From NCBI RefSeq assembly GCF_002443155.1, contig NZ_CP023667.1, positions 2,108,001 to 2,172,000 of the forward strand: a stretch of 64,000 nt of DNA, read 5' to 3'. The notes beneath the pieces were generated by a model, which saw only the letters and a list, made by a program, of their open reading frames with translations, had not been told where the DNA came from and made no database searches. Of the stretch, positions 25,098-33,505 are shown one piece after another (within the stretch, counting starts at the first letter, position 1; each line of letters starts with the position of its first letter). The stretch is from Alcaligenes faecalis (GTDB taxonomy: Bacteria > Pseudomonadota > Gammaproteobacteria > Burkholderiales > Burkholderiaceae_B). The translations under genes and the position numbers were made by a program.

Positions 25098-26174
25098 ATG
25101 AGCGCCAAGCCTGCATTTTTAACCATACAAGGACTGCACAAGCAGTTCGGCTCCTTTACTGCTCTGGACCAGGTCAGCCTGGATATACAAGCCGGCGAGC
25201 TGGTGTGTTTGCTGGGCCCCTCGGGCTGCGGAAAAACCACCTTGCTGCGCTGCATTGCCGGGCTGCAACAGGCCGATCAAGGCAGCATCGTAATGGCAGG
25301 CCGTGACATTACCCACCTGCCGCCCCAACAGCGTGACTACGGCATCTTGTTTCAGTCCTACGCGCTGTTTCCTAACCTGACCGTCGCCCAGAACATTGCC
25401 TACGGCCTGTCCCCACGCAAGAACCTGGCCTCCCAAGTGCGTCAGCGCGTATCCGAAATGCTGGATCTGGTGGGCCTGTCCGGTTCGGAAAACAAATATC
25501 CGGCTCAGTTGTCCGGAGGCCAGCAACAACGCGTGGCCCTGGCCCGTGCACTGGCTCCCTCACCATCACTGCTCTTGCTGGATGAGCCCATGTCGGCTCT
25601 GGACGCCCAGGTACGTGAGCGTCTGCGCAGCGAGCTGCGTGCCTTGCAAAAACAACTGTCCATTACGACCCTGATGGTCACGCACGATCAGGAAGAGGCC
25701 ATGGTCATGGCTGACCGTATCGCCGTCATGGACAAAGGCCGTCTGGTGCAGTTTGATCGCCCCCAGGCCTTGTACCGCGCTCCTGCCGATCCGTTTGTGG
25801 CAGGCTTTGTGGGTGAAGCCAACTGGCTGCCCTTTACCCCCCTGCACGATTGCTCGGTACTGGTAGAGCGTGTCCGGCTGGACTTGAGCCAGGAAGCGCC
25901 CACAAGTGCCGGACGCCTTTTCATTCGTCCTGAAAACATTCGTGTGCTGGACAACAACAGCCCCGCCCCTGTCACCAATACCTTTTTGGCCGACATTGTG
26001 GATGGCATCTTTCTGGGCCGCCACTACAAGCTGACGCTGCGCCCCGAAGGCATGGACGGTCTGACCGTACAGGCCATCGTCAACCCTGAGCAGGGCGATC
26101 GCCTGCTTGATCCCTTGGCCGCGCGTCGCTGCCGCATCCAGCTTCCCAGCGAGGCGCTGCATGCCCACCACTGA
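25098..26174 (+). CDS. ABC transporter ATP-binding protein, 2-aminoethylphosphonate (PhnT-like)
   Basis: The protein has 358 residues from the ATG at 25098 (MSAKPAFLTIQGL). It has Walker A LGPSGCGKTTLLRC, the signature QLSGGQQQRVALARAL, Walker B LLLLDEPMSALD and switch region VTHDQEEAMV. A C-terminal TOBE-like regulatory domain spans about 250-358 (RLFIRPENIRVL). It is the energy-coupling subunit for the AEP importer. The next gene starts inside its last codons (14-base overlap), indicating coupled translation. Confidence 0.92.
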   Translation: MSAKPAFLTIQGLHKQFGSFTALDQVSLDIQAGELVCLLGPSGCGKTTLLRCIAGLQQADQGSIVMAGRDITHLPPQQRDYGILFQSYALFPNLTVAQNIAYGLSPRKNLASQVRQRVSEMLDLVGLSGSENKYPAQLSGGQQQRVALARALAPSPSLLLLDEPMSALDAQVRERLRSELRALQKQLSITTLMVTHDQEEAMVMADRIAVMDKGRLVQFDRPQALYRAPADPFVAGFVGEANWLPFTPLHDCSVLVERVRLDLSQEAPTSAGRLFIRPENIRVLDNNSPAPVTNTFLADIVDGIFLGRHYKLTLRPEGMDGLTVQAIVNPEQGDRLLDPLAARRCRIQLPSEALHAHH

Positions 26175-27972
26175 TTCCGTACCACAGCCTGGCGCTGTCC
26201 CCCTGACCTCCACCAGCCTGTATGGCCTGCCTGTTGTTGAAACCAGTGTGAAGAACCATCCCCTGATCCGTCCCGTGCTGCCTGTCTGGATAGGCTCGGC
26301 AGCACGACGTGCCTTGTTGATTGCCCTGTTTGCCCTGCTGGTCCTGTTCCTGGCCCTGCCCATGCTGTTTATCCTGCTGCGCGCCATTCAGGACAGCGAC
26401 GGGCAACTCGTGGGCCTGGGTCAGTTCTGGTCCATTATCAGTGCCCCCGGCTTCATGTCCATGGTGGGTCGCAGCGTGCTGGTTGGCATGACCACCTTGC
26501 TTATCGTCATCCCCGCTGCCTATGCCTTTGCCTTTGCCCTGCAACGCTGCTGCATACGTGGCGCAGGTCTGTTCCGTGCCTTGGGTTTACTGCCCTTGCT
26601 GGCACCCTCCTTGATGCCAGGCTTGTCCTTGATTTACTTGTTCGGCAATCAGGGCTTGCTGCGCCACTGGTTGGGCGGTGAAACGATTTATGGTTTCTGG
26701 GGCATTGTGCTGGGCGAAGCTTTCTACACTTTCCCCCATGCCTTGATGATTCTGAGCACAGGTCTGGCTCTGGCCGATGCCCGTCTGTATGACGCGGCCC
26801 GAGCCATGGGCGCGAACTCCTTGCGTCGTTTCCTGACAGTGACGCTGCCCGCCAGCCGTTATGCCGTTTTTTCTGCCGCTTGCCTGGTCTTTACGCTGAC
26901 CGTCACCGACTTCGGTGTACCCAAGGTCGTGGGTGGCTCCTACAACGTGCTGGCCATGGAAGCCTATAAAGCCGTGGTCGGTCAGTTGCAGTTCTCCAAA
27001 GGCGCTGCCATTGGCGTGCTGCTGCTGATTCCCGCTGTGCTGACTTTCTTTCTGGATCGCCACCTGCGGGCTCGTGCCCGTGGTCAGGCCCAAGGATCGC
27101 TAAGCGCCTACTCGCCCCTGCCACATCGTCAGCGCGACCGTTACTTCACCGCGGTGCTGGTTCTGGTGTCCCTGGCCATTCTGACGATTGTGGGCATGGC
27201 GGTCTGGGCCTCATTGATCAAATTCTGGCCTTACAACCTGAGCCTGTCTCTGAAGTCCTATGACTTCAACAATATGGACGGTGGCGGCTGGCTGGCCTGG
27301 CGCAACAGTCTGACCATGGCCTTGTTTACCGCCATTCTGGGGTCGGCCCTGATCTTCCTGGGTGCCTGGGTGCTGGAAAAGCTGCCCGCTCGGGGTCAGT
27401 CCGAAAAAGGCTTGTACGGCGTGCTGCAGATGCTGGCGCTGGCCCCCATGGCCATTCCCGGTCTGGTGCTGGGCCTGGGCTACATCTTCTTTTTCAATCA
27501 CCCCGAGAACCCCTTGGCGGGCCTGTACGGCTCCATGACCTTGCTGGTGCTGTGTACCGTCATCCACCTGTACACCAGCGCTCATCTGAACTTTGTGACG
27601 GCCTTGAAGGCCATTCCCGCCGAGCTGGAAGCCGCCGCCGCCTCTCTGAAAGCGCCACGCCTGTCCACCTTGATGGGTGTGACTGTGCCGCTGTGCCTGC
27701 CTGCCCTGCTCTCGGTTTCGCGCTACCTGTTTGTCTCGGCCATGACAACCGTGTCTGCCGTGGTCTTTCTGTACAGCCCGCAAACTGTGCTGGCCTCGGT
27801 AGCGGTCATGAATATGGATGATGCCGGCTTTATTGGCCCGGCTGCCGCCATGTGTACGGTCATCATGCTCAGCTCCGGTTTTGTCTGCCTGCTGGTTCAT
27901 GTGCTCAGCCGCGCGGCCTTGCGTCGCAGCCAGGCCTGGCGCTCCTCCTCTTCCCTTTCCCCAACCCGATAG
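26161..27972 (+). CDS. Fused double permease of the 2-aminoethylphosphonate ABC importer
   Basis: The protein has 603 residues and overlaps the ATPase gene by 14 bases. It is a tandem permease: two binding-protein-dependent transport domains (about 90-310 and 385-590), each with six or so membrane segments. The EAA-like loops are DARLYDAARAMGANSLRRFL and IPAELEAAAASLKAPRLSTL. In Salmonella-type systems the two halves are separate PhnU and PhnV; here they form one polypeptide, as in the PhnU2-type family. It would form the whole membrane channel alone. Confidence 0.92.
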   Translation: MPTTDSVPQPGAVPLTSTSLYGLPVVETSVKNHPLIRPVLPVWIGSAARRALLIALFALLVLFLALPMLFILLRAIQDSDGQLVGLGQFWSIISAPGFMSMVGRSVLVGMTTLLIVIPAAYAFAFALQRCCIRGAGLFRALGLLPLLAPSLMPGLSLIYLFGNQGLLRHWLGGETIYGFWGIVLGEAFYTFPHALMILSTGLALADARLYDAARAMGANSLRRFLTVTLPASRYAVFSAACLVFTLTVTDFGVPKVVGGSYNVLAMEAYKAVVGQLQFSKGAAIGVLLLIPAVLTFFLDRHLRARARGQAQGSLSAYSPLPHRQRDRYFTAVLVLVSLAILTIVGMAVWASLIKFWPYNLSLSLKSYDFNNMDGGGWLAWRNSLTMALFTAILGSALIFLGAWVLEKLPARGQSEKGLYGVLQMLALAPMAIPGLVLGLGYIFFFNHPENPLAGLYGSMTLLVLCTVIHLYTSAHLNFVTALKAIPAELEAAAASLKAPRLSTLMGVTVPLCLPALLSVSRYLFVSAMTTVSAVVFLYSPQTVLASVAVMNMDDAGFIGPAAAMCTVIMLSSGFVCLLVHVLSRAALRRSQAWRSSSSLSPTR

Positions 27973-27979
27973 GACCGCA

Positions 27980-28846
27980 ATGCCATCCCCAACTTGCGCG
28001 AATACGCCACTTGATACGCCACGCTCCCAGGCCCCGCGCCTTGAAGCCCTGATTTTTGACTGGGCCGGCACGCTGGTGGATTTTGGCTCTTTTGCCCCAA
28101 CCCAAATTCTGGTGGAAGCCTTCAAATGCTTTGACCTGACCCTGAACCTGGACCAGGCCCGCAGCGCCATGGGCATCGGCAAATGGGACCATATCAAAGC
28201 CATGCTGGAGCTGCCTGAAGTACATGCCCAGTTCATGGCCCTGCACGAGCGTGAGCCCGATGACAGCGATGTGGACCGTATCTACAACACCTTCCTGCCC
28301 ATGCAAAACGAGCGCGTGGGCGAATTTTCCGCCGCCATTCCCGGTGCGCGCGAAACGCTGTCCTGGGCACGTCGCCAAGGTCTGAAAATTGGCTCCTGCT
28401 CCGGCTACCCGCGTCTGGTGCTGGACAACCTGCTGCAACACGCACACCGCCAGCAAGTGCTGGTGGACTACCACGTCGCCTTTGATGAAGTCCCGCAAGC
28501 ACGTCCCTGGCCTGCCATGGCGCTGGAAAACGTCATTCGTCTGGAAATCACGAATGTCGGTGCTTGCGTAAAGATTGACGATACCCCGGTCGGCATCGAA
28601 GAAGGCCGCAATGCCGGCATGTGGACCGTGGGCTTGCTGCTCTCGGGCAATGCCGCCGGTCTGACCGAACTGGAGTTTCTGGCTCTGGACGAGGAAAGCC
28701 GCCAGACCCTGCGCGATCGCGCAGCAGCCACCTTTGCCCATGCCCAGCCCCACTACCTGATTGATACCGTTGCCCAACTGCCCGCCGTGATTGAACAAAT
28801 CACCGAGCGCATGGCCCAGGGCGAATGCCCTGCCGACTCTCTCTAA
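27980..28846 (+). CDS. phnX: Phosphonoacetaldehyde hydrolase (phosphonatase)
   Basis: The protein has 288 residues. It is of the HAD superfamily: nucleophile Asp27 in FDWAGT, cap-domain Schiff-base lysine Lys68 in MGIGKWDHIKAM, motif 2 GSCSGYPR, and motif 3 VKIDDTPVGIEEGRNAGMWT. It cleaves the C-P bond of phosphonoacetaldehyde to acetaldehyde and phosphate. AGGA lies 6 bases before the ATG. It sits between the transport genes and the binding protein gene in the AEP operon. No AEP:pyruvate transaminase gene (phnW) is in the window to make its substrate. Confidence 0.94.
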   Translation: MPSPTCANTPLDTPRSQAPRLEALIFDWAGTLVDFGSFAPTQILVEAFKCFDLTLNLDQARSAMGIGKWDHIKAMLELPEVHAQFMALHEREPDDSDVDRIYNTFLPMQNERVGEFSAAIPGARETLSWARRQGLKIGSCSGYPRLVLDNLLQHAHRQQVLVDYHVAFDEVPQARPWPAMALENVIRLEITNVGACVKIDDTPVGIEEGRNAGMWTVGLLLSGNAAGLTELEFLALDEESRQTLRDRAAATFAHAQPHYLIDTVAQLPAVIEQITERMAQGECPADSL

Positions 28847-28884
28847 CCCCCCACCCCCTTTTGCTGTCACAAGGACACTTCTCC

Positions 28885-29904
28885 ATGAAAACCATTGTTC
28901 TGAGCTCCTTGGCTGCCGCTTTGATGAGCGCCGCCTCCCTGGCCCAAGCGGCCACCACCCTGACGGTGTACACCGCACTGGAAGCCGATCAGCTCAAGGC
29001 CTACCAGGCTGCTTTCGAAAAAGAGAATCCCGATATCAAGATCCAGTGGGTGCGCGACTCCACTGGCATCATTACCGCCAAGCTGCTGGCTGAAAAGAAC
29101 AACCCGAAAGCGGACGCGATCTGGGGTCTGGCCGGTTCCTCGCTAGGCTTGATGGCCAGCCAGAACATGCTGCAGCCCTACGCCCCCAAGGGCCTGGAAA
29201 AAATCGACGCCAAAATGCGCGACCAGAACAACCCACCCAGCTGGGTCGGCATGAACGGCTACGCAGCAGCACTGTGCGTCAACACCGTCGAACTGGAAAA
29301 GAACAAGCTGCCCATGCCTACGTCCTGGGAAGATCTGACCAAGCCTGAATACGCTGGCAAGATCGTCATGCCTAACCCGGCCTCCTCGGGCACCGGCTTT
29401 CTGGACGTGAGCGCTTGGCTGCAACTGTTCGGTGAAGACAAGGGTTGGGCCTTTATGGACGGTCTGCACAAGAACATCGGCGCCTACACCCACTCCGGCT
29501 CCAAGCCTTGCAACATGGCTGCCGCGGGCGAATACACGATTGGCGTGTCCTTTGACTACCGTGGTGCTCGCCTGAAAGAAGAAGGCGCTCCCCTGGAACT
29601 GGTATTCCCTAAAGAAGGCCTGGGCTGGGAAATTGAAGCCACTGGCATCATGAAAGGCACCAAGAACCTGGAAGCCGCCCAGAAACTGGCTGACTTCTCG
29701 GCCAGCGAAGCAGCCAACCACCTGTACAAGACCAACTTTGCGGTCCTGGCCATTCCGTCCATCGCCACCGCCAACCCGCACCTGCCAGCAGACCTGAATC
29801 AGCGTCTGATCGACAACAACTTCGTCTGGGCCGCTGAAAACCGCGAGCGCATCATCGAAGAATGGACCAAGCGTTACGACGGTAAATCGGAAGCCAAGAA
29901 GTAA
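28885..29904 (+). CDS. 2-Aminoethylphosphonate-binding protein (PhnS/AepX-like)
   Basis: The protein has 339 residues with a signal peptide (1-23, ending LAQA). The family 1/iron-type binding fold starts TTLTVYTALEADQLKAYQ and contains NPKADAIWGLAGSS and PNPASSGTGFLDVSAWLQ. It belongs to the same group as the AEP-binding proteins of phosphonate operons. It is periplasmic and delivers AEP to the fused permease and ATPase. Its stop codon overlaps the start of the FAD oxidase gene (TAATG), so the two are translationally linked. Confidence 0.92.
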   Translation: MKTIVLSSLAAALMSAASLAQAATTLTVYTALEADQLKAYQAAFEKENPDIKIQWVRDSTGIITAKLLAEKNNPKADAIWGLAGSSLGLMASQNMLQPYAPKGLEKIDAKMRDQNNPPSWVGMNGYAAALCVNTVELEKNKLPMPTSWEDLTKPEYAGKIVMPNPASSGTGFLDVSAWLQLFGEDKGWAFMDGLHKNIGAYTHSGSKPCNMAAAGEYTIGVSFDYRGARLKEEGAPLELVFPKEGLGWEIEATGIMKGTKNLEAAQKLADFSASEAANHLYKTNFAVLAIPSIATANPHLPADLNQRLIDNNFVWAAENRERIIEEWTKRYDGKSEAKK

Positions 29905-31034
29905 TGAGCACACAACACTACGATGTCATCGTGGTGGGGGGCGGCATCCTGGGCATGGCACATGCCTGGGCGGCTGCCCGCCGCAAGCTGAGCGTGGCTG
30001 TGCTCGAGCGCAGTCACCAGGCCCAAGGCGCCACCATACGTAATTTCGGTCAGGTTCTGGTCACAGGCCAGGCACCGGGCATCATGATGGATCTGGCTCG
30101 CCAAAGCCGCGGTCTGTGGCTGGAACTGGCTGCCCAAGCCGGTTTTCATGTACGCAGCAATGGCTCGCTGGTACTGGCCCGCAATCATCTGGAACTGGAA
30201 CTGCTGGAAGACTTTGCCCAGGGCCGTGCCCAAGATGAAAACGTTGCCTGCAAAATGCTGAACGGCAAGGAGCTGGCCGCCTTGTTTGATGGCCGCCTGG
30301 GGCATCACCACGGGGCACTGCAAGGTTTTGACGATTTGCAGATCTACTCGCGCGACGCCCTGCCCGCCATCACCAGCAGCCTGCAAGCCATGGGAGTGGA
30401 CGTGTACACGCAAGCGCATGTGCACTACGCCCAGGAAGGTCAGGTACATAGCAGTGCGGGCACCTTCACGGCCAACAGCATTTTTGTGTGCCCCGGTCAT
30501 GACTACAGCAGCCTGCATCGCAAACTGCTCGATACCGTCAAACCGTCGGTAACTCGTCTGCAAATGCTGAAAGTACGTGCGCAAGATACAGGCTGGGCTT
30601 TGGACCGTCCTTTGCTGACGGGCTTGTCCTGCCTGCACTACGGCGCCTTTAGCGATCTGCCGTTGGCAGACACGCTGCGCGAGCAGGTACAGAAACGTCA
30701 CGGTGTACTGCTGGATCAAGGCATTCATTTGCTGATCAGCCCCACCCCGGACGGGGATCTGATTATTGGTGATTCGCACGACTACGGTCAGCAAGCCAGC
30801 CCATTCAATCAGGAAGAAACAGACCAGTACTTGCTGGCTCTGGCAGAAACCGTGCTGGGCTGCCCGGTGCAGGTGCTGCAACGCTGGCAAGGGGTGTATG
30901 GCGCGAAAGGACCTGCTCCATTTTCTGTCTTGCAGGCAGATGGCAGCACGCAAGTGACCGTCATGCACACCGGCTTGGGGATGACCACGGGTCTGGCCAT
31001 TGGCGAACGCAATATCGCGGCTCGCTACGATTGA
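29904..31034 (+). CDS. FAD-dependent oxidase of phosphonate catabolism (TIGR03364/HpnW type)
   Basis: The protein has 376 residues and starts in the binding-protein stop (TAATG). The DAO fold has its FAD dinucleotide motif, DVIVVGGGILGMAHAWAAA, at 7-25. The C-terminal flavin region is MHTGLGMTTGLAIGERNIA. It is related to glycine/D-amino-acid oxidases and to the flavoproteins linked to AEP operons, some reported to oxidise N-methyl-AEP to phosphonoacetaldehyde. Because phnW is missing here, this enzyme may supply the substrate of PhnX by oxidative deamination. That is inference from context. Confidence 0.88.
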   Translation: MSTQHYDVIVVGGGILGMAHAWAAARRKLSVAVLERSHQAQGATIRNFGQVLVTGQAPGIMMDLARQSRGLWLELAAQAGFHVRSNGSLVLARNHLELELLEDFAQGRAQDENVACKMLNGKELAALFDGRLGHHHGALQGFDDLQIYSRDALPAITSSLQAMGVDVYTQAHVHYAQEGQVHSSAGTFTANSIFVCPGHDYSSLHRKLLDTVKPSVTRLQMLKVRAQDTGWALDRPLLTGLSCLHYGAFSDLPLADTLREQVQKRHGVLLDQGIHLLISPTPDGDLIIGDSHDYGQQASPFNQEETDQYLLALAETVLGCPVQVLQRWQGVYGAKGPAPFSVLQADGSTQVTVMHTGLGMTTGLAIGERNIAARYD

Positions 31035-31092
31035 TTGCAGGACATGGATGGTTAGGCAAGCAGATCAGCTTTGACCTAGCCAGCAAGAGTGC

Positions 31093-31127
31093 AAAAACGC
31101 GCAGCCTGGGCTGCGCGTTTTTCTTTT
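31093..31127 (+). terminator. Terminator of the AEP operon
   Basis: AACGCGCAGC-CTGG-GCTGCGCGTT is followed by TTTCTTTT, about 60 bases after the oxidase stop. Confidence 0.92.
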
Positions 31128-31265
31128 CCTAAAGCGCGTGTCTGGATGGCAGAATCCAAGCCTCAAAATAGGGCGACACAATGCATTTTCTTACCGGGAA
31201 TTTCCCATGAGAAACCCAATAGAGTGGAATAAAATACGCCACACGATAGGCCAGAATGAGCGCTC

Positions 31266-31361
31266 ATGAGTTTTAGCAATCCACACAGCCAGGCCGCCAA
31301 GTACCTTGTCGCGATTGGCGATGAAACCCCGGCCTACTCCATGACAGGAACGGATCAATGA
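31266..31361 (+). CDS. Candidate 31-codon small protein coupled to the acetyltransferase
   Basis: ATG at 31266 opens a frame of 31 codons (MSFSNPHSQAAKYLVAIGDE and eleven more residues). It ends in TGA at 31359-31361, overlapping the acetyltransferase start (ATGA). Length and exact overlap suggest a translated leader peptide or a relic of an upstream gene. The ribosome site is weak, and there is no membrane segment. No family is recognised. Confidence 0.35.
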   Translation: MSFSNPHSQAAKYLVAIGDETPAYSMTGTDQ

Positions 31362-31900
31362 AAAGCAGTGACAGCGGGTTGCATTTTATAGACTGCAATG
31401 AAGAACAGCATGCAGCCGCTATTTTGGCGATCCTGAACGACGCCATCGTGAATTCCACCGCACTTTACGATTATGTCCCACGCCCGCCCGAGGCCATGGT
31501 GAGCTGGTTTGCCACCAAACGCGCCAACGGCTTTCCGGTAGTCGGCGTCATCGATGATTCAGGCACGCTGATGGGCTTTGCTAGTTGGGGCACCTTCCGC
31601 GCCTTTCCGGCCTACAAATACACCATGGAACACAGCGTATATGTGCACCCGGAGCATCGCGGCAAAGGGCTGGGCAAGATTCTGATGCAAGAGCTGATCA
31701 CGCGTGCCCGTCTGGCCAATGTGCATACCCTGGTAGGCTGTATTGATGCCAGCAATGCGGGCAGTATCCACCTGCATCAAAGCCTGGGCTTCACACATGC
31801 GGGCACCTTCAAGGAAGTGGGGTTCAAATTTGGCCGCTGGCTGGATGTCGCCTTCTATCTGCTGACGCTGGATACGCCTGCCGAGCCAGTCGACGGCTGA
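31358..31900 (+). CDS. GNAT N-acetyltransferase (phosphinothricin/methionine-sulfone type)
   Basis: The protein has 180 residues. The GNAT core shows the acetyl-CoA loop HPEHRGKGLGKILMQELI (about 98-115, Q/RxxGxG/A). The N-terminus with ILNDAIVNSTALYDY and the C-terminus with GCIDASNAGSIHLHQSLGF are characteristic of the Pat/MddA subgroup, which acetylates phosphinothricin, methionine sulfone or sulfoximine. It follows the AEP operon but sits behind a terminator and a 230-base gap, so it is probably independent. Its N-terminal ATG overlaps a 31-codon frame. Confidence 0.88.
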   Translation: MKSSDSGLHFIDCNEEQHAAAILAILNDAIVNSTALYDYVPRPPEAMVSWFATKRANGFPVVGVIDDSGTLMGFASWGTFRAFPAYKYTMEHSVYVHPEHRGKGLGKILMQELITRARLANVHTLVGCIDASNAGSIHLHQSLGFTHAGTFKEVGFKFGRWLDVAFYLLTLDTPAEPVDG

Positions 31901-31901
31901 A

Positions 31902-32062
31902 GCCCCCCCACGCTACGCCTTCGGCCTGCGCTCCACCTCGCGGCTTGTATGCCGCTCGGATTCTCCAGGCACACAGCAGTCCGCAATGGACTGCTGTGTG
32001 TCCAGGCTCATCCCCGAGAGGGAGGTTTCCCCGGGGGCGCCGAGCCTTGGGGCGGCCCGGCG
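31902..32062. repeat. REP-like intergenic repeat element with 13-bp palindrome
   Basis: The GC-rich stretch begins CCCCCCACGCTACGCCTTCGG and ends with a GAGCCTTGGGGCGGCCCGG-type segment, a pattern I recognise from intergenic repeats of Alcaligenaceae and related genera. Its centre is a perfect 13-bp inverted repeat (CACACAGCAGTCC / GGACTGCTGTGTG, 31970-31982 and 31988-32000) with a 5-base loop. Only one copy is in the window, so dispersal is inferred. Confidence 0.5.
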
Positions 32063-32063
32063 A

Positions 32064-32100
32064 CAAAAAAACCATCGCTGGCAGCACGCCGCGATGGCTT
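32064..32100 (-). terminator. Terminator of small membrane protein gene
   Basis: On the minus strand CCATCGC...GCGATGG is followed by seven T residues, about 26 bases after the stop codon. Confidence 0.85.
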
Positions 32101-32123
32101 TTCTCAAACGGTTTGTCCCTGAC

Positions 32124-32369
32124 TCAGGCGCTGGCTTTTGGCTTTTCGTAGCACACGGCAAAGGCGATCAGGCCCAGCACGATGCTGAAAATACCCACAC
32201 CGACTGCCACCCCAGCCACGAGACCCAAACCTACTGCAATGAACACGCCCGGAAAGGCGTAGTTTCGCAACCAGGAAGGTTTCTTGGGAACAAGAAATAG
32301 CCCTAAAAACAAGAACCAGGGCATCACAATCGTCCAGAACAGACTGTCCATTAGCACGTCACGCATCAT
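32124..32369 (-). CDS. Small two-to-three-span membrane protein, hypothetical
   Basis: The protein has 81 residues from the ATG at 32369 (MMRDVLMDSLFWTIVMPWF). Hydrophobic segments lie at about 8-27, 38-55 and 58-75, with a short charged tail (YEKPKASA), so it should be an inner-membrane protein. No family or motif is recognised. It has its own terminator and faces the divergent dienelactone hydrolase gene. Confidence 0.7.
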   Translation of the reverse strand: MMRDVLMDSLFWTIVMPWFLFLGLFLVPKKPSWLRNYAFPGVFIAVGLGLVAGVAVGVGIFSIVLGLIAFAVCYEKPKASA

Positions 32370-32512
32370 TATTCCATTGAGGTAGGAGGGGCTTGGGCGA
32401 GAGCTAGACACCCCCGCCGTTCGGGGTGGATTGTAAACGTCCTGAGGCTGGCCTCCCAGTATGGGCGACTGTTATAAGAGAGAATTATTGTTTTACAGCT
32501 AAAGGACACGCC

Positions 32513-33175
32513 ATGAGTACGCTTAGCTTGACCAGCGCAGACCAGCACCGTTTCCAGGCCTATGCCGCAGGCGACGAAAAGGCCGAACGCGGCTTGATCG
32601 TGTTGCAGGAAATTTTTGGTGTAAATCAACACATACGCAACACCTGCGAGCGCTTTGCCGAGCAAGGCTACCGGGTCCTGTCTCCCGCCCTGTTCGACCG
32701 GCAAGAGAAAAATGTAGAGCTGGACTATACCGCCGAGGACGTGCAAGCAGGTCTGGCACTGCGCAACGGCATTGCCCAGGATAAGACCCTGCTGGATATC
32801 CAGGCCTGCGTGGACGCCTTGGGTTCACGCAAGATTGGGATTGTGGGGTATTGCTGGGGTGGCTCCTTGAGCTGGCTGGCCGCCTGCCGATTGCAGGGGC
32901 TGAAAGCCGCCAGTTGCTGGTATGGTTCGCAAATTGCCCAGAACGCCCAGGAACAGCCCCGGATTCCGGTTCAAATGCACTTTGGTGCCCAGGACCGCTC
33001 CATCCCTGCCAGCGCCATTCAGACCATTAAAGACGCGCAGAAAGACGTGGCCATTTACGTGTACGAGCCTGCCGGCCATGGTTTCGGCTGCGATCATCGC
33101 CCCGACTTTCACGAAGCCTCCTACAAGCTGGCTCAGGAACGTACACTAGCGTTCTTTGCCGACCATCTACGTTAA
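32513..33175 (+). CDS. Dienelactone hydrolase family protein
   Basis: The protein has 220 residues; AAGGA precedes the ATG at 32513. It is an alpha/beta hydrolase with the dienelactone-hydrolase nucleophile cysteine in GIVGYCWGGSLSWL (Cys about 120). The acid is Asp in GAQDRSIP, and the His is in AGHGFGCDHR. LQEIFGVNQHIRNTCERFA is the family oxyanion/substrate region. The enzyme hydrolyses lactones or activated esters. No aromatic-degradation genes are next to it, so this is likely a broad-specificity housekeeping member. The DUF3820 gene follows 6 bases later. Confidence 0.92.
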   Translation: MSTLSLTSADQHRFQAYAAGDEKAERGLIVLQEIFGVNQHIRNTCERFAEQGYRVLSPALFDRQEKNVELDYTAEDVQAGLALRNGIAQDKTLLDIQACVDALGSRKIGIVGYCWGGSLSWLAACRLQGLKAASCWYGSQIAQNAQEQPRIPVQMHFGAQDRSIPASAIQTIKDAQKDVAIYVYEPAGHGFGCDHRPDFHEASYKLAQERTLAFFADHLR

Positions 33176-33181
33176 GCCCCC

Positions 33182-33406
33182 ATGCTTGAATCCAGCGACG
33201 ACCTGCTTGCCCTGCTAAATACCACCATGCCTTACGGAAAATACAAAGGTCGCTTGCTGGCGGACCTGCCGGGGCATTATCTGAACTGGTTTGCCCGTGA
33301 AGGCTTTCCTTCCGGGCGGCTGGGTCAATTGCTGGCCCTGATGCACGAGCTGGATCACAACGGCCTGAAATCCTTGCTGGACCCCTTGCGCCCGCGCAGT
33401 CGCTAA
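33182..33406 (+). CDS. DUF3820 family protein
   Basis: The protein has 74 residues. It contains the DUF3820 signature TTMPYGKYKGRLLADLPGHY and ends in a basic RPRSR tail. The family is small, soluble and of unknown function (putative quorum-sensing-regulated virulence factor-like proteins). It starts 6 bases after the dienelactone hydrolase stop, so the two are probably one transcript. Confidence 0.85.
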   Translation: MLESSDDLLALLNTTMPYGKYKGRLLADLPGHYLNWFAREGFPSGRLGQLLALMHELDHNGLKSLLDPLRPRSR

Positions 33407-33505
33407 GCGATACAAATACCTTACTAGGCAGCGGGCTGCGGCGGTAGGTCACCGTACAGCTTGCTACTATCAAGGCTTCCTCTACACCCCATTGTGAAGG
33501 ACGTC

